From: an uncultured Candidatus Saccharibacteria bacterium
Lineage (GTDB): Bacteria > Patescibacteriota > Saccharimonadia > Saccharimonadales > Saccharimonadaceae
DNA: 64,000 nt
Assembly (NCBI GenBank): GCA_938036625.1
Contig: CALHQH010000046.1
Span: forward strand, 13,877 to 77,876
Reading direction: 5' to 3'
Shown: positions 41,694-49,838 of the stretch, in pieces
Position numbering within the stretch: position 1 is the stretch's first letter
Layout of the letters: every line of letters starts with the position of its first letter
The notes under the pieces: generated by a model
Told to the model about the DNA's origin: nothing
Seen by the model: the letters and a program-made list of their open reading frames with translations, nothing else
Databases searched by the model: none
Made by a program: the position numbers and the translations under genes

Positions 41694-42035
41694 CTACTCC
41701 GTCACTAGCCGGTAGCTGAGCCGCGCCAGGTCGATCACTTCATCATCGCTCAACTGGCCGCTGCAAATAACGGTGATCCAATGTTTTTTGTTGAGGTGGT
41801 AACCTGGCTGGACCGACTCATAGCGTTCGCGCAAAGTGCGGGCAAGCTGCGGGTCGCACTTGAGGCTCACCCTTAGTGGCTGCGACCCTTCGGCAATAAG
41901 CGCAAACATCTTCTCCTGCTGGCCAGGCACGTCCTTGTGCCCTACCTTGTACACCGCGATACCTTCCCCAAAGGGATAGTCGAGCCATGCCCCGGGCAGG
42001 CTGAGCAAAAATTCTTCGAGCTGCTTGTGTGTCAT
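41694..42035 (-). CDS. MmcQ/YjbR family protein
   Basis: A 113-residue protein of the MmcQ/YjbR family (a small, CyaY-like double-wing fold). It shows the family elements PGAWLDYPFGEGIAVYKVG, KMFALIAEGSQPLRVSLKCD, RYESVQPGYHLNKKHWITVI and a C-terminal LARLSYRLVTE. Members bind DNA or act in unknown stress roles; the function here is unknown. Length is typical. It begins 12 bp after the corA stop on the same strand. TATTAT lies 6 nt before its ATG, which might be a leaderless internal promoter or chance. Confidence 0.85.
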   Translation of the reverse strand: MTHKQLEEFLLSLPGAWLDYPFGEGIAVYKVGHKDVPGQQEKMFALIAEGSQPLRVSLKCDPQLARTLRERYESVQPGYHLNKKHWITVICSGQLSDDEVIDLARLSYRLVTE

Positions 42036-42047
42036 AGCACTATAATA

Positions 42048-42911
42048 CTACACCCACTTGTGCCGCACAAAATACCCCACCATCGCCAGTGGTATGAGGA
42101 CAATCAGGCCAATCATCAGCCAAAAGGCAATGTCGCTACGAAATGGCAACTGCACGAAATTCATCCCGCCCAGGCCCGTCAAGAACGAGACTGGCATAAA
42201 GACAGTGGCAACCAAGGTGAGGCGCTTCATCACATCGTTCATGCGGTTGGAGACGACCGAGAGATACATATCGAGCGCGCTGGTGAGGAGGTCGCGCATC
42301 GTATCGATGAGCTCGTGGACACGCCAGGCGTAGTCGTAACTATCGCGCACATACACGGCGCATTTTTTATCAAACAAGGCATAGCGGCCGTTACTGAGAC
42401 CATTGAGCACATTCATCAAAGGGAGCACCACCTTTCGCAGATCAGCTAACTGACGCTTGTACACGAAGAGTTGCTGGAGCTGCCGATTGTCTGGGGTGCG
42501 GATCATCGTATCTTCCAGCTGGTCAGTCACATCGTCGATATGGTTGAGCAGCGGCATAAATTGCTCAATAGAAAACTGCGCAATAGTAGCCAGAATAAGC
42601 GATGGCGTTGTATGACTGGGTCGCAGCGCGGTAATGCGCTGAACGAGCTCATCGTCCAGCTTGCCCTGGTGTAGCGTAATAATCTCGGTTTTACTGAGCA
42701 AAATAGTAATGGTATGGTACTTCACATTGTGCCGGCTTACGTATGGTATATCCAGCGTGAGCAGCAGCCACGCCTCCCCTTCTATCGCCTGTGGCAGCCA
42801 GCGATGCTCGCGCACCATGCGGGCTTGCAGCTCGGGCAGGTGGAGCTCATTTATCAATGCTCGCCGCTGCTCGGCTGTGTCAATCGTGATATCGCGCCAC
42901 AGCTCGGGCAT
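42048..42911 (-). CDS. corA: CorA family Mg2+/divalent cation transporter
   Basis: A 287-residue CorA-type channel. The N-terminal alpha/beta cytoplasmic domain (about 1-150) leads to the long stalk helix (VYKRQLADLRKVVLPLMNVL). Two C-terminal transmembrane helices follow, the first ending with the selectivity motif GMNF (LTGLGGMNFVQLPF) and the second near IGLIVLIPLAMVGYFVRH. It is likely a homopentamer for Mg2+ uptake. The start codon shares one base with the stop of orn (TAATG), so translation is coupled. Length is somewhat shorter than E. coli CorA but normal for short forms. Confidence 0.93.
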   Translation of the reverse strand: MPELWRDITIDTAEQRRALINELHLPELQARMVREHRWLPQAIEGEAWLLLTLDIPYVSRHNVKYHTITILLSKTEIITLHQGKLDDELVQRITALRPSHTTPSLILATIAQFSIEQFMPLLNHIDDVTDQLEDTMIRTPDNRQLQQLFVYKRQLADLRKVVLPLMNVLNGLSNGRYALFDKKCAVYVRDSYDYAWRVHELIDTMRDLLTSALDMYLSVVSNRMNDVMKRLTLVATVFMPVSFLTGLGGMNFVQLPFRSDIAFWLMIGLIVLIPLAMVGYFVRHKWV

Positions 42912-43462
42912 TACACGGCGACCTTTTGCAAATAATAGCGCAGCTCCATAATACTACCGCGGATATCCTCCAGCGCGCGGTGGTCTTCTGGCTTGGCAAA
43001 TTTCTTGCCGTATTTGCCCTCCATCACCACCTTCCAGGCGCTCACATCGAGCATGCGGTAATGCAAACGCTGCGCCAGCTGCGGCCACCAGTGGTCGATA
43101 AAGCGGCGATCTTGGTGGATGGAGTTCCCCGCCAGCAATATCCGCCCCTCGCCAGCACACTGCTCATCGCAAAACGCCAGCAGCTCTTGCTCGACCTCTG
43201 CCAGCGGCTTGCCCTGGGCATTCTGCTCCTCCAGCCCACGCCGCGCTGCCGGGTGCTGATCCCAAAAGCTGGCGTTGCCATCGAGGAGGCGCTTAAGCTT
43301 AGCTGCATCATGGTGCACCACCCCTTCGTACGTTGCAATCTCGGCAAAGGTCCAGTCCGTCACAATCGCCGCCACCTCTAGTATTTCATCTGTAGTAGGG
43401 TCCAGCCCCGTCATCTCTAGGTCTACCCACAAAATCCGTTTTGGTTTGAAGCTTGGTTTCAT
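42911..43462 (-). CDS. orn: Oligoribonuclease
   Basis: A 183-residue DEDDh exonuclease that degrades dinucleotides and short RNAs. Exo I is WVDLEMTGLDPTTDEILEVA, exo II is LAGNSIHQDRRFID, and exo III has the active-site His in KPEDHRALEDIRGSI. All four acidic residues and the His are present. Length is typical of Orn. TATACT lies 6 nt before the ATG with no Shine-Dalgarno sequence, suggesting a leaderless mRNA. It forms an operon with corA and perhaps mmcQ. The window thus combines RNase J, PNPase and Orn for RNA turnover. Confidence 0.96.
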   Translation of the reverse strand: MKPSFKPKRILWVDLEMTGLDPTTDEILEVAAIVTDWTFAEIATYEGVVHHDAAKLKRLLDGNASFWDQHPAARRGLEEQNAQGKPLAEVEQELLAFCDEQCAGEGRILLAGNSIHQDRRFIDHWWPQLAQRLHYRMLDVSAWKVVMEGKYGKKFAKPEDHRALEDIRGSIMELRYYLQKVAV

Positions 43463-43716
43463 GCTTCTAGTATACTACATGTCCACCGCATAGCGCTCAT
43501 CCTTAGCTGTTACCGTTATAAGCATAAGCTTTACTGGTATGCAAATTGGTGTACTACTTTTTTGTTCAGGTGTTTTTGCTTCCCTTCCCGCCTGCTTATT
43601 CTAAGATCTAATTATGAGGTAAATCGTCTTCCCTACCTCTGTTATTTCCGAATGGTTCACTATTATGTTCAAGCTGATTAGGTGCTTGAGTAGTGCGCAA
43701 ATTTATTATTCACCAT
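43463..43716. other. Gene-free stretch
   Basis: No gene is recognised between the orn start and the mscL terminator. It contains one copy of TACCTCTGTTA (43634-43644) followed by TATTAT 16 bp downstream. Confidence 0.5.
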
Positions 43717-43745
43717 AGAAAAACCACACCGCGGTGGGTGTGGTT
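43717..43745 (-). terminator. Intrinsic terminator of mscL
   Basis: A 9-bp stem AACCACACC / GGTGTGGTT with a T5 tail in the minus direction, 25 bp past the mscL stop. Confidence 0.85.
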
Positions 43746-43770
43746 GATCGCTCTGAGGCTTCCCGCCTGC

Positions 43771-44220
43771 TTAGTCTTTTTTCTTGTCCAAGCGGTCGAG
43801 CTTGAGAAAGTGGATGATCAGGTAGATGACAAACGCTGTGGCGACCAAGGTGATCAGCGAGCTTACGAAGGCTCCCCACGCGAAGTCGGCGCTGCGCCCA
43901 GCAATCTCAATATGCGTGCTGGCAGCCTCGAGGCCCTTCTGCGACCCCACGATAAACTGCACCACCGGGCTAATAAAGCCTTGGACTAATTTTTTGACCG
44001 TGTCGCCGGCGGCGGTACCAATCGCCAAACCAACAGCCAGGCCCACCACGCCCTGCTCACGGATGAAGTCGGCAAAACCGCCGAGGTGGCTGTTCTTCAT
44101 CTTCTGCTCCATCGCTTGGGCGGCAGCTGCAGCCTCTTGGGCAGCCTTGCGTGGGGTGCGGCGCGCAGCAGGCTTCTTTGCAGCAGCTGCTTTGGTTTTG
44201 GTTGTTGTTCGTTCTGCCAT
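43771..44220 (-). CDS. mscL: Large-conductance mechanosensitive channel MscL
   Basis: A 149-residue MscL with an unusual 40-residue Ala/Lys/Arg-rich N-terminal extension. The conserved core is GFADFIREQGVVGLAVGLAI (amphipathic helix and TM1), GDTVKKLVQGFISPVVQFIV, and the second helix (SSLITLVATAFVIYLIIHFL) followed by a short charged tail. MscL opens on membrane tension to release solutes during osmotic downshock. AAGGAGAACCT precedes the ATG, and TATAAT with a TG extension lies upstream. Downstream is its own terminator. Confidence 0.93.
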   Translation of the reverse strand: MAERTTTKTKAAAAKKPAARRTPRKAAQEAAAAAQAMEQKMKNSHLGGFADFIREQGVVGLAVGLAIGTAAGDTVKKLVQGFISPVVQFIVGSQKGLEAASTHIEIAGRSADFAWGAFVSSLITLVATAFVIYLIIHFLKLDRLDKKKD

Positions 44221-44318
44221 AGGTTCTCCTTATTAACCATTGTTTATTCAAATTATAGCATATTCTGCATTAATTGCTAGCGGTCTTGTGTTGGTGGTGT
44301 TCTATGGTCGTTATTTCA

Positions 44319-45495
44319 TTATTGCTTCATTCGCTTAGCTTGTTCGCGTGCTTTGTTGACCTTATTGCGCTGTAGATTTTTAAAGCCGCGCGATAAGTGT
44401 TGCGATGGAGTCGCGATATTATCTGCATTATCATCAAAGATAACAAATGGGTGTTCGTACGTCTGTATCGCTTGCTCGATAAGCTCGGCATTACCCGAGG
44501 CAGTCGCTACTTTGCGCAGTGTATCGCCAAGGAAAAAGCGATTAACTGTCGTGTCTCCTGGCGAAAGGCTCGCATGGACAGCCTGCGCTAATTCAATTGC
44601 TTGCTCACCCATACCCTGGGCAATAAGCTTTTTGCACAGCTGGTTGGCCTCTTTCAGGTTGTTGCGTCGATCGACATCTGGGTAGATGCCTGGTAGCAGG
44701 CTCAAACTTTCGTATGCAGTGCCAAATTCGTCATGACGATTATGGATAATTGCATCATAATGAACACGCAACAGCTCACGCCCAGGGATAGATGGCAGTG
44801 TGATAAGTTGTAGCAAACTGTTTCGCGTGTCACCATCACGATACTGCTGGCTGTTAACATCAGCAAAATTGAGCCATGGGCGAGATGAAACAAAAGCATC
44901 ACGATTGATTGACGGTGGGAGATTCTTCACTAGTTCGCTTGTCTGTAGCCAATTCACTGCGCGAAGCTCGCCACTCATCAACTGATCTTGCGGGTCTTTT
45001 CCGCTTATCGCCTCTGTTGTTTCTTTGCATAGCTCCTTCGTGGGTACATCAAGCAAAAATGAGCGCTGACTCGGCCGGTCAAACAACATAATTACGGCAT
45101 GCTGATTAGCGTATCCAATATAATGCTCTAACCCCTTAATCTGATCGAGGCACTCCGATGCCACAATAGTATAGCCATAACAATTGGCTGTCTCACGCTC
45201 GGCAATACTTTCAGCAGTTAGAAGTGGCGTGCCATCAGTGGTCGGTGCAAATTCAAGCGTCTGGCGCACTAAACTCCCTACCAAAATTGCCGCCTCAATA
45301 GCGTCATCAAAGGTCGGCGGCGACTGCTCGTAGGCTGTGCCAATAATCAATAATCTTGAGCTGCTTTGAGTCAAGCAAACGCTCGCGGCCAATCTCGATA
45401 TTACCCGCCGCTATACTCTTTCTTGGCGTCATAAGCTCTGCTGCCAGTGGCTCGTGCAGGGCGGATGGGCTGGTGTGTGGCGTACGCTCACCCAC
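44319..45495 (-). pseudogene. Transglutaminase-like protein gene broken by a 7-bp duplication
   Basis: Two frames together encode about 389 residues. The first (from GTG at 45495 or ATG at 45432) runs through IAAGNIEIGRERLLDSKQLK; the second continues with IIGTAYEQSPPTFDDAIEAA to the end at 44319. The frames meet at a tandem 7-bp repeat (45341-45354); removing one copy gives an uninterrupted LKIIGTAYEQ. The body has a Cys-His-Asp order (TANCYGYTIVASECLD, GYANQHAVIMLFD, SFLLDV) that suggests a transglutaminase/peptidase-like domain. A helical C-terminal half (NNLKEANQLCKKLIAQGMGE) looks TPR-like. Function is unknown. The GTG start overlaps the argS stop by one base, so it would be co-translated with argS. 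Confidence 0.65.
45341..45354. repeat. 7-bp tandem duplication at a frame break
   Basis: CAATAAT is repeated directly (CAATAATCAATAAT). One copy more than a multiple of three shifts the reading frame of the transglutaminase-like gene; a single copy restores it. Confidence 0.85.
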
Positions 45496-47162
45496 TACAA
45501 CCGCTCCGGCGCTTCGATACCGAGCAGAGCAAGGCCAGCAGCCAGGGTGTCGCGGTAGCGCTGCACCAGGGCGAGGCGCTCGGCCTGGCGCGGGCTGCCA
45601 ACGACACGGTTTTTCTCGTAGAAGCGGTTAAATTCTTGGGCAAGCTCATAGAGGTAGTGGCAGATGCCATGCACAAGATACTCGCGGGCAGCCTTCTCGA
45701 CAACCTCTGAGTATTCGCTCAGCTTGCGCAGGAGGAGGCGCTCGTCATCAGTGCAATCGGTTGGCTCGGCAGGCTCGGCACTCGCCTTGGCCAGGATGCT
45801 GCAGGCCCGAGCATGAGCGTATTGAATGTAGGGGCCAGAGTTACCCTGCAGGCTCACCGTCTCGTCCATATCAAAGGCGATATCGTTGCCCATACGATAC
45901 TTCGCAAAGGCGTATTTGATCGCCCCAAGTGCTACATGACGCTGCACCACCGGGTCTGTAGTGAGGTTTGCCACACGCTCTTGGACGATGGTGAGTACGT
46001 CGGCCGCTCGTGCCACATTGCCCAGGCGCGAACTCATCTTGCTACCATCGCCAAAGCGCACCGTACCATTGGTCAGGTGGGTCATCCGCCCAGCTAGCTC
46101 AGGCCGGAAGAGCTCTGCCGCAGCATACACCACGCGCATATACTCCTTTTGGTCGTTGCCAGTAATAAGAATCCGGTGGTCGAAGTGGTAGTCTGCTACT
46201 TCTTTCCAGATAACGCCAATATCCTTTGTCTCATACGTCGGCAAGCCGTTTGATGTGACGAAGACGCGGGTGTGCAGATGCTTCGCGGGATCACCGACGA
46301 AGACCACTGCCCCCTCAGAACGCTGCAAATTCCCTCGCTCCAGCTGCTCGTGCACCACGGCCAGGCCAATCGGTGCAGTGCTACTCTCGGGGATATAGTC
46401 AAGATGATCAACCTGAATCATCGTATAGAAGGCATCGAAGTAATCCAAGCTCCACTGGCGCGTCGTCCAATAGATCTGAGCGAGCGGCGTATTGTGCTCA
46501 TCATGCTCGTGGTAGCTGTAGACGAGCTTGTTAAACTCAATAATCTCCTGCTTCGCCGTCTCGTTCTCTTCGTACGCCTTAGCACCGATCACATAAGCCT
46601 GGCTAATCCACCGCGCCCGAGCAAAGACATCGCTCTCTACCTCTGTTAATTTCTCTGGCAGCTCGCCGCCCAGCGTGTGGCGCATCCCCCACAAACACTT
46701 AGCAACGTGCAGGCCGACATCGCCACCAAAGCTGGCTCGGTCTACCGACGCGCCGACCGACTCGATGATCCGCGCCAATATATCGCCATACACCGTCTGG
46801 TACAAGTGGCCAGTGTGCAGCTCCTTAAAGGCGTTGGGGCAGCTATATTCCAGCGTGTAGCGCATGCCGCCGCCATAGATCTGCTGCGGTGCGGTATTGG
46901 CCGCCTGCCACAGCGCTGCGTCGCTCAGGCGGAGATTAATAAAGCCCGGGCCAGCCACGCTCACGTCAGAAAACTGGCCAGTCTGGCGCAGCACCGCTGC
47001 CACCTCCTCGGCAATCTCGCGCGGCTTCTTGCCCAGTGGCTTGGCAAGCTTGAGGGCAACGTTGGTCGCAAAATCACCAAATTTCGGCTCCGGCCGCGTT
47101 AATTCCACCGGCGGTGTTTGTTGATAAAGAGTATATACTGCATCACGAATCGTCTGTTCCAT
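45495..47162 (-). CDS. argS: Arginyl-tRNA synthetase
   Basis: A 555-residue class I synthetase that charges tRNA-Arg. It keeps the N-terminal additional domain (EPKFGDFATNVALKLAKPLG), the HIGH-type motif as CPNAFKELHTGHLYQTVYGD, the region THLTNGTVRFGDGSKMSSRL with the KMSK-like loop (SKMSSRLGN), and the C-terminal anticodon-binding helices (VHGICHYLYELAQEFNRFYE). Length is normal. The start MEQTIRD at 47162 has TATACT 6 nt upstream (and a TATAAT even closer), with no ribosome site, so it is probably leaderless. It is followed without gap by the transglutaminase-like gene. A TACCTCTGTTA motif falls inside the coding region (46638-46648). Confidence 0.96.
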   Translation of the reverse strand: MEQTIRDAVYTLYQQTPPVELTRPEPKFGDFATNVALKLAKPLGKKPREIAEEVAAVLRQTGQFSDVSVAGPGFINLRLSDAALWQAANTAPQQIYGGGMRYTLEYSCPNAFKELHTGHLYQTVYGDILARIIESVGASVDRASFGGDVGLHVAKCLWGMRHTLGGELPEKLTEVESDVFARARWISQAYVIGAKAYEENETAKQEIIEFNKLVYSYHEHDEHNTPLAQIYWTTRQWSLDYFDAFYTMIQVDHLDYIPESSTAPIGLAVVHEQLERGNLQRSEGAVVFVGDPAKHLHTRVFVTSNGLPTYETKDIGVIWKEVADYHFDHRILITGNDQKEYMRVVYAAAELFRPELAGRMTHLTNGTVRFGDGSKMSSRLGNVARAADVLTIVQERVANLTTDPVVQRHVALGAIKYAFAKYRMGNDIAFDMDETVSLQGNSGPYIQYAHARACSILAKASAEPAEPTDCTDDERLLLRKLSEYSEVVEKAAREYLVHGICHYLYELAQEFNRFYEKNRVVGSPRQAERLALVQRYRDTLAAGLALLGIEAPERL

Positions 47163-47213
47163 GATTATAGTATACAACAGATGCGGCGCAAAAATAACGA
47201 GGCAGCAAGAAGA

Positions 47214-48827
47214 CTACGCCTTGCCCTTGGCTCGCTTCTGCCGCTTGAGTGCCGCTTGCACTAGGCCAGCAAAGAGCGGGTGAGCCCGGAATGGCCGCGA
47301 GGTAAACTCTGGATGAGCCTGGGTCGCAACAAAGTAGTCGCAGGTCGGTGCCTCGACGAACTCGACCAGCCTGCCATCGGGTGACGTACCCGACACCACA
47401 ATCCCGCCCGCATTAATGGCAGCGAGATGCGCTTGATTCACCTCATAGCGGTGGCGATGACGCTCCACGACCTCTGTTGTGCCATATGTTTTGGCAGTGC
47501 GTGAGCCAGCCTGCAGCACCGCCGGGTAGTTGCCTAGGCGCATCGTCCCACCAGTCGATTGCTTGCCCTGCTGGTCAGGCATAAGGTAGATGACGGCATC
47601 ATCCGGCGCGGCACCACACTCCGCACTACCAGCCTGGGCCAAGCCACCACGGCGGGCAGCGGCAATCACCGCCACCTGCATTCCCAGGCAGATGCCAAGA
47701 TATGGTACATTGTGCTGCAAGCAGTAACTGGCCGCCGCAATCTTCCCTTCTACCCCGCGCTTGCCAAAGCCACCGGGCACTACCACCGCATCCACAGCGC
47801 TGAGCGCTGCGTCGGTCACTGTCTCGGCATTGATCCATTGGATCGTCACCTCGCTGCGGTGCGCCCAGGCCGCTGCTTTGAGCGCCTCAGTGATAGAGAG
47901 ATAGGTATCGGCATTATCAACATATTTCGCCACGAGGCCAATCGTCAGTCGCTGGCGATAGGTCTGGCTATCGTGCCGGACAAGCTGCTGCCAACGCGTC
48001 ATATCTGGCGCTGTATCATTACCGGTAAAGCTCGCCAGCACCGGGCCCAATTCGCGCGCTACCATCAGAGGTACTTTATAGACCGTATCGACATTTGGCA
48101 TCATAATGATCCCCTCTGGCCGCACCCCACTGGCAATGGCAATCTTATCCGCCACACCACGCGGCGGGGCGATGCTACCCTCGGTGCGGACTGCCACGAC
48201 ATCGGGCATGATGCCAAAGCCACGCAGGTCGGCCATGGCATTCTGGGCTGGCTTGGTCTTGTACTCCTGGCTGGTCGCAAGAAACGGCACATACACCACA
48301 TGGACGAAGAGGCAATGCTCGCGCCCCACCTCTAATGAGAATTCGCGGATCGCCTCAACGAAGCTGAGCCCCTCATAATCTCCCACCGTGCCACCAATCT
48401 CCACAATATGCACTTGCCCCGCCGCCGCCTGGTGGATGGCTCGCTTGATCGCTTGAGTAAGGTGCGGCACCAGCTGCACCGTCTGGCCACCAAACCTCCC
48501 GGCCCGCTCATCGGCGATCAAATCACGCAGCAGCCGCCCCGCCAGTGTAGCATTGCGCTGGGTAAGCTCGAGGTCTAAAAAGCGCTCGTAGTGGCCAAGG
48601 TCGAGATCGGTCTCCGCTCCATCTTTAGTAACGAAGCACTCACCATGCTCCTTGGGGTTAAGCAGCCCAGCATCAACGTTGAGGTACGGGTCGCACTTTT
48701 GCACCGAGACAGATAAGCCCTTAGCCTGCAACACCGCGCCAATACTGGCCGCCGTGATGCCCTTACCCACCCCAGAGAGTACCCCACCGGTGACAAAAAT
48801 AAACTTTGGTTGGTGTGTCTGTGTCAT
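47214..48827 (-). CDS. pyrG: CTP synthase
   Basis: A 537-residue enzyme making CTP from UTP, ATP and glutamine. The N-terminal amidoligase domain (about 1-270) has KFIFVTGGVLSGVGKGITAA, NVDAGLLNPKEHGECFVTKD and EIGGTVGDYEGLSFVEAIRE. The C-terminal class I glutamine amidotransferase (about 295-530) has PGGFGKRGVEGKIAAASYC, the nucleophile Cys in PYLGICLGMQVAVI and the His-Glu pair in AQAHPEFTSRPFRAHP. Length matches the family. GAGGGAGATTGT precedes the ATG at 48827. Its neighbours are argS downstream and the ribonucleotide reductase cluster upstream. Confidence 0.97.
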   Translation of the reverse strand: MTQTHQPKFIFVTGGVLSGVGKGITAASIGAVLQAKGLSVSVQKCDPYLNVDAGLLNPKEHGECFVTKDGAETDLDLGHYERFLDLELTQRNATLAGRLLRDLIADERAGRFGGQTVQLVPHLTQAIKRAIHQAAAGQVHIVEIGGTVGDYEGLSFVEAIREFSLEVGREHCLFVHVVYVPFLATSQEYKTKPAQNAMADLRGFGIMPDVVAVRTEGSIAPPRGVADKIAIASGVRPEGIIMMPNVDTVYKVPLMVARELGPVLASFTGNDTAPDMTRWQQLVRHDSQTYRQRLTIGLVAKYVDNADTYLSITEALKAAAWAHRSEVTIQWINAETVTDAALSAVDAVVVPGGFGKRGVEGKIAAASYCLQHNVPYLGICLGMQVAVIAAARRGGLAQAGSAECGAAPDDAVIYLMPDQQGKQSTGGTMRLGNYPAVLQAGSRTAKTYGTTEVVERHRHRYEVNQAHLAAINAGGIVVSGTSPDGRLVEFVEAPTCDYFVATQAHPEFTSRPFRAHPLFAGLVQAALKRQKRAKGKA

Positions 48828-48881
48828 ACAATCTCCCTCTCGCGTTCTATTGTAGCATGTATCCATAAGCAGTATACCAGC

Positions 48882-48903
48882 AAAAAACCAGCCTGGTAGC
48901 TGG
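48882..48903 (-). terminator. Intrinsic terminator of the 76-residue gene
   Basis: A short stem CCAGC / GCTGG with a 6-nt loop and a T6 tail in the minus direction, about 30 bp past the stop at 48931. Confidence 0.75.
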
Positions 48904-48930
48904 CTTCTGCTGGTTATTGATACGCGCCAC

Positions 48931-49161
48931 CTATTGGCAGCCCTCGCACATGGTTAGCTCCGCTGGATCTGGCATAATAACAGGAGTGCCACTCGCCGCT
49001 GCTTGGTCGATGGCAACCTGCTGAGCAGCCAGCAGTGCCTGCTCGATAGCGTCAAGCTTTTCCTCCAGCGTCATGTCGTCCGTCAGCTGAGGCTTGCTAG
49101 TCTGCGCCTGCGTGGTTGCTGGATCGGTTGTTGGTGATGTCGTTTGTGTCGTCTGCGTCAT
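48931..49161 (-). CDS. Small protein with NrdA-like C-terminal CxxC (CEGCQ)
   Basis: Function not recognised with certainty. The 76-residue product has a disordered Thr/Gln/Pro-rich N-terminus (about 1-28), a helical middle (DDMTLEEKLDAIEQALLAAQ) and the C-terminal sequence PDPAELTMCEGCQ. A terminal CxxC of this form is typical of the mobile redox tail of ribonucleotide reductase large subunits. The NrdA encoded in this cluster lacks such cysteines, so this protein might supply the thiol pair in trans (hypothesis). It lies 58 bp downstream of the flavin-type gene and 1.9 kb downstream of the nrdB start, on the same strand. Confidence 0.6.
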   Translation of the reverse strand: MTQTTQTTSPTTDPATTQAQTSKPQLTDDMTLEEKLDAIEQALLAAQQVAIDQAAASGTPVIMPDPAELTMCEGCQ

Positions 49162-49219
49162 ATATTATTCGCTACCCGTTTTTTAGTTATAGTGTCTATT
49201 GTACGCTATATATAGCGTT

Positions 49220-49615
49220 TTATGCAAGGTAATGCACCCAATTTTCTGTTGTGGAATTATCATCCAGCTGGCCAATCGGTGCAACATACCACTGCGGCTG
49301 GGCACACTGCGGGCGGAAGCTCCCCAGCTTAGCCGTATATACCTCGGTGATGGCCGCGACTTCGTCCTCGCGGGCTTCGCGCACCGTGGTGTGGAGATAG
49401 ACAGCCTGCTTCGCGTCATTCCACACCACAAACTCTGCCCGCCCAGTGCGAAAGGCATTGTGCGAGTGGCGCGCCTCACGATCAGACAGCCAGGCAATCA
49501 TATCCCCCACCCGGACAAAGTGCAGTGGCGTCACCAGCGGCGTGCGGTCGCGATTCACCGTAGCCAGCGCACCAACTGGGACTGTATCGAGGATGTTTTG
49601 CGTCAGGGTATTCAT
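49220..49615 (-). CDS. Pyridoxamine 5'-phosphate oxidase-like flavin-binding protein
   Basis: A 131-residue member of the split-barrel FMN-binding superfamily. The N-terminal LDTVPVGALATVNRDRTPLV and TPLHFVRVGDMIAWLSDREA are characteristic of the barrel start, and FRTGRAEFVVWNDAKQAVYL and GQLDDNSTTENWVHYLA make up the rest. It is shorter than true PdxH and lacks its pyridoxal-specific C-terminus, so a general FMN/F420-dependent reductase or a binding protein is more likely. AAGGAA precedes the ATG. The context is nucleotide metabolism, but a functional link is not evident. Confidence 0.8.
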   Translation of the reverse strand: MNTLTQNILDTVPVGALATVNRDRTPLVTPLHFVRVGDMIAWLSDREARHSHNAFRTGRAEFVVWNDAKQAVYLHTTVREAREDEVAAITEVYTAKLGSFRPQCAQPQWYVAPIGQLDDNSTTENWVHYLA

Positions 49616-49673
49616 GATGGCTATATTCCTTTCGTATCTAATTTGCGAATATTATTTATTGCATCAGCGGGCC

Positions 49674-49789
49674 GCTCTCGCTCCATTGCCAGACAAGAAA
49701 ATATCTGGAGGCCAGCTACTTAGCAAGCGGAAGATTGCTGTAGTATTAATCTGGCCGGAACATTTTCGGTCTGGTGATGGAGCGAGAGC
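49674..49789. mobile_element. MITE-like inverted-repeat element, copy 1
   Basis: 116 bp with terminal inverted repeats of 21 bp (two mismatches) that begin GCTCTCGCTCC and end with CCAGAC before the interior; similarity continues inward for about 10 bp more. In reverse orientation it is about 87% identical to copy 2 (54064-54164). No open reading frame is present. It lies between nrdB and the flavin-type gene. Confidence 0.7.
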
Positions 49790-49838
49790 TCTTGTAAGGC
49801 CAGTAGAATTAAGACTTTTCTGTTCTTGCCAATATCTG

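Noticed and set aside
47559..48335. 258-codon plus-strand frame opposite pyrG
   Set aside because: Antisense to conserved CTP synthase sequence, no start signals.
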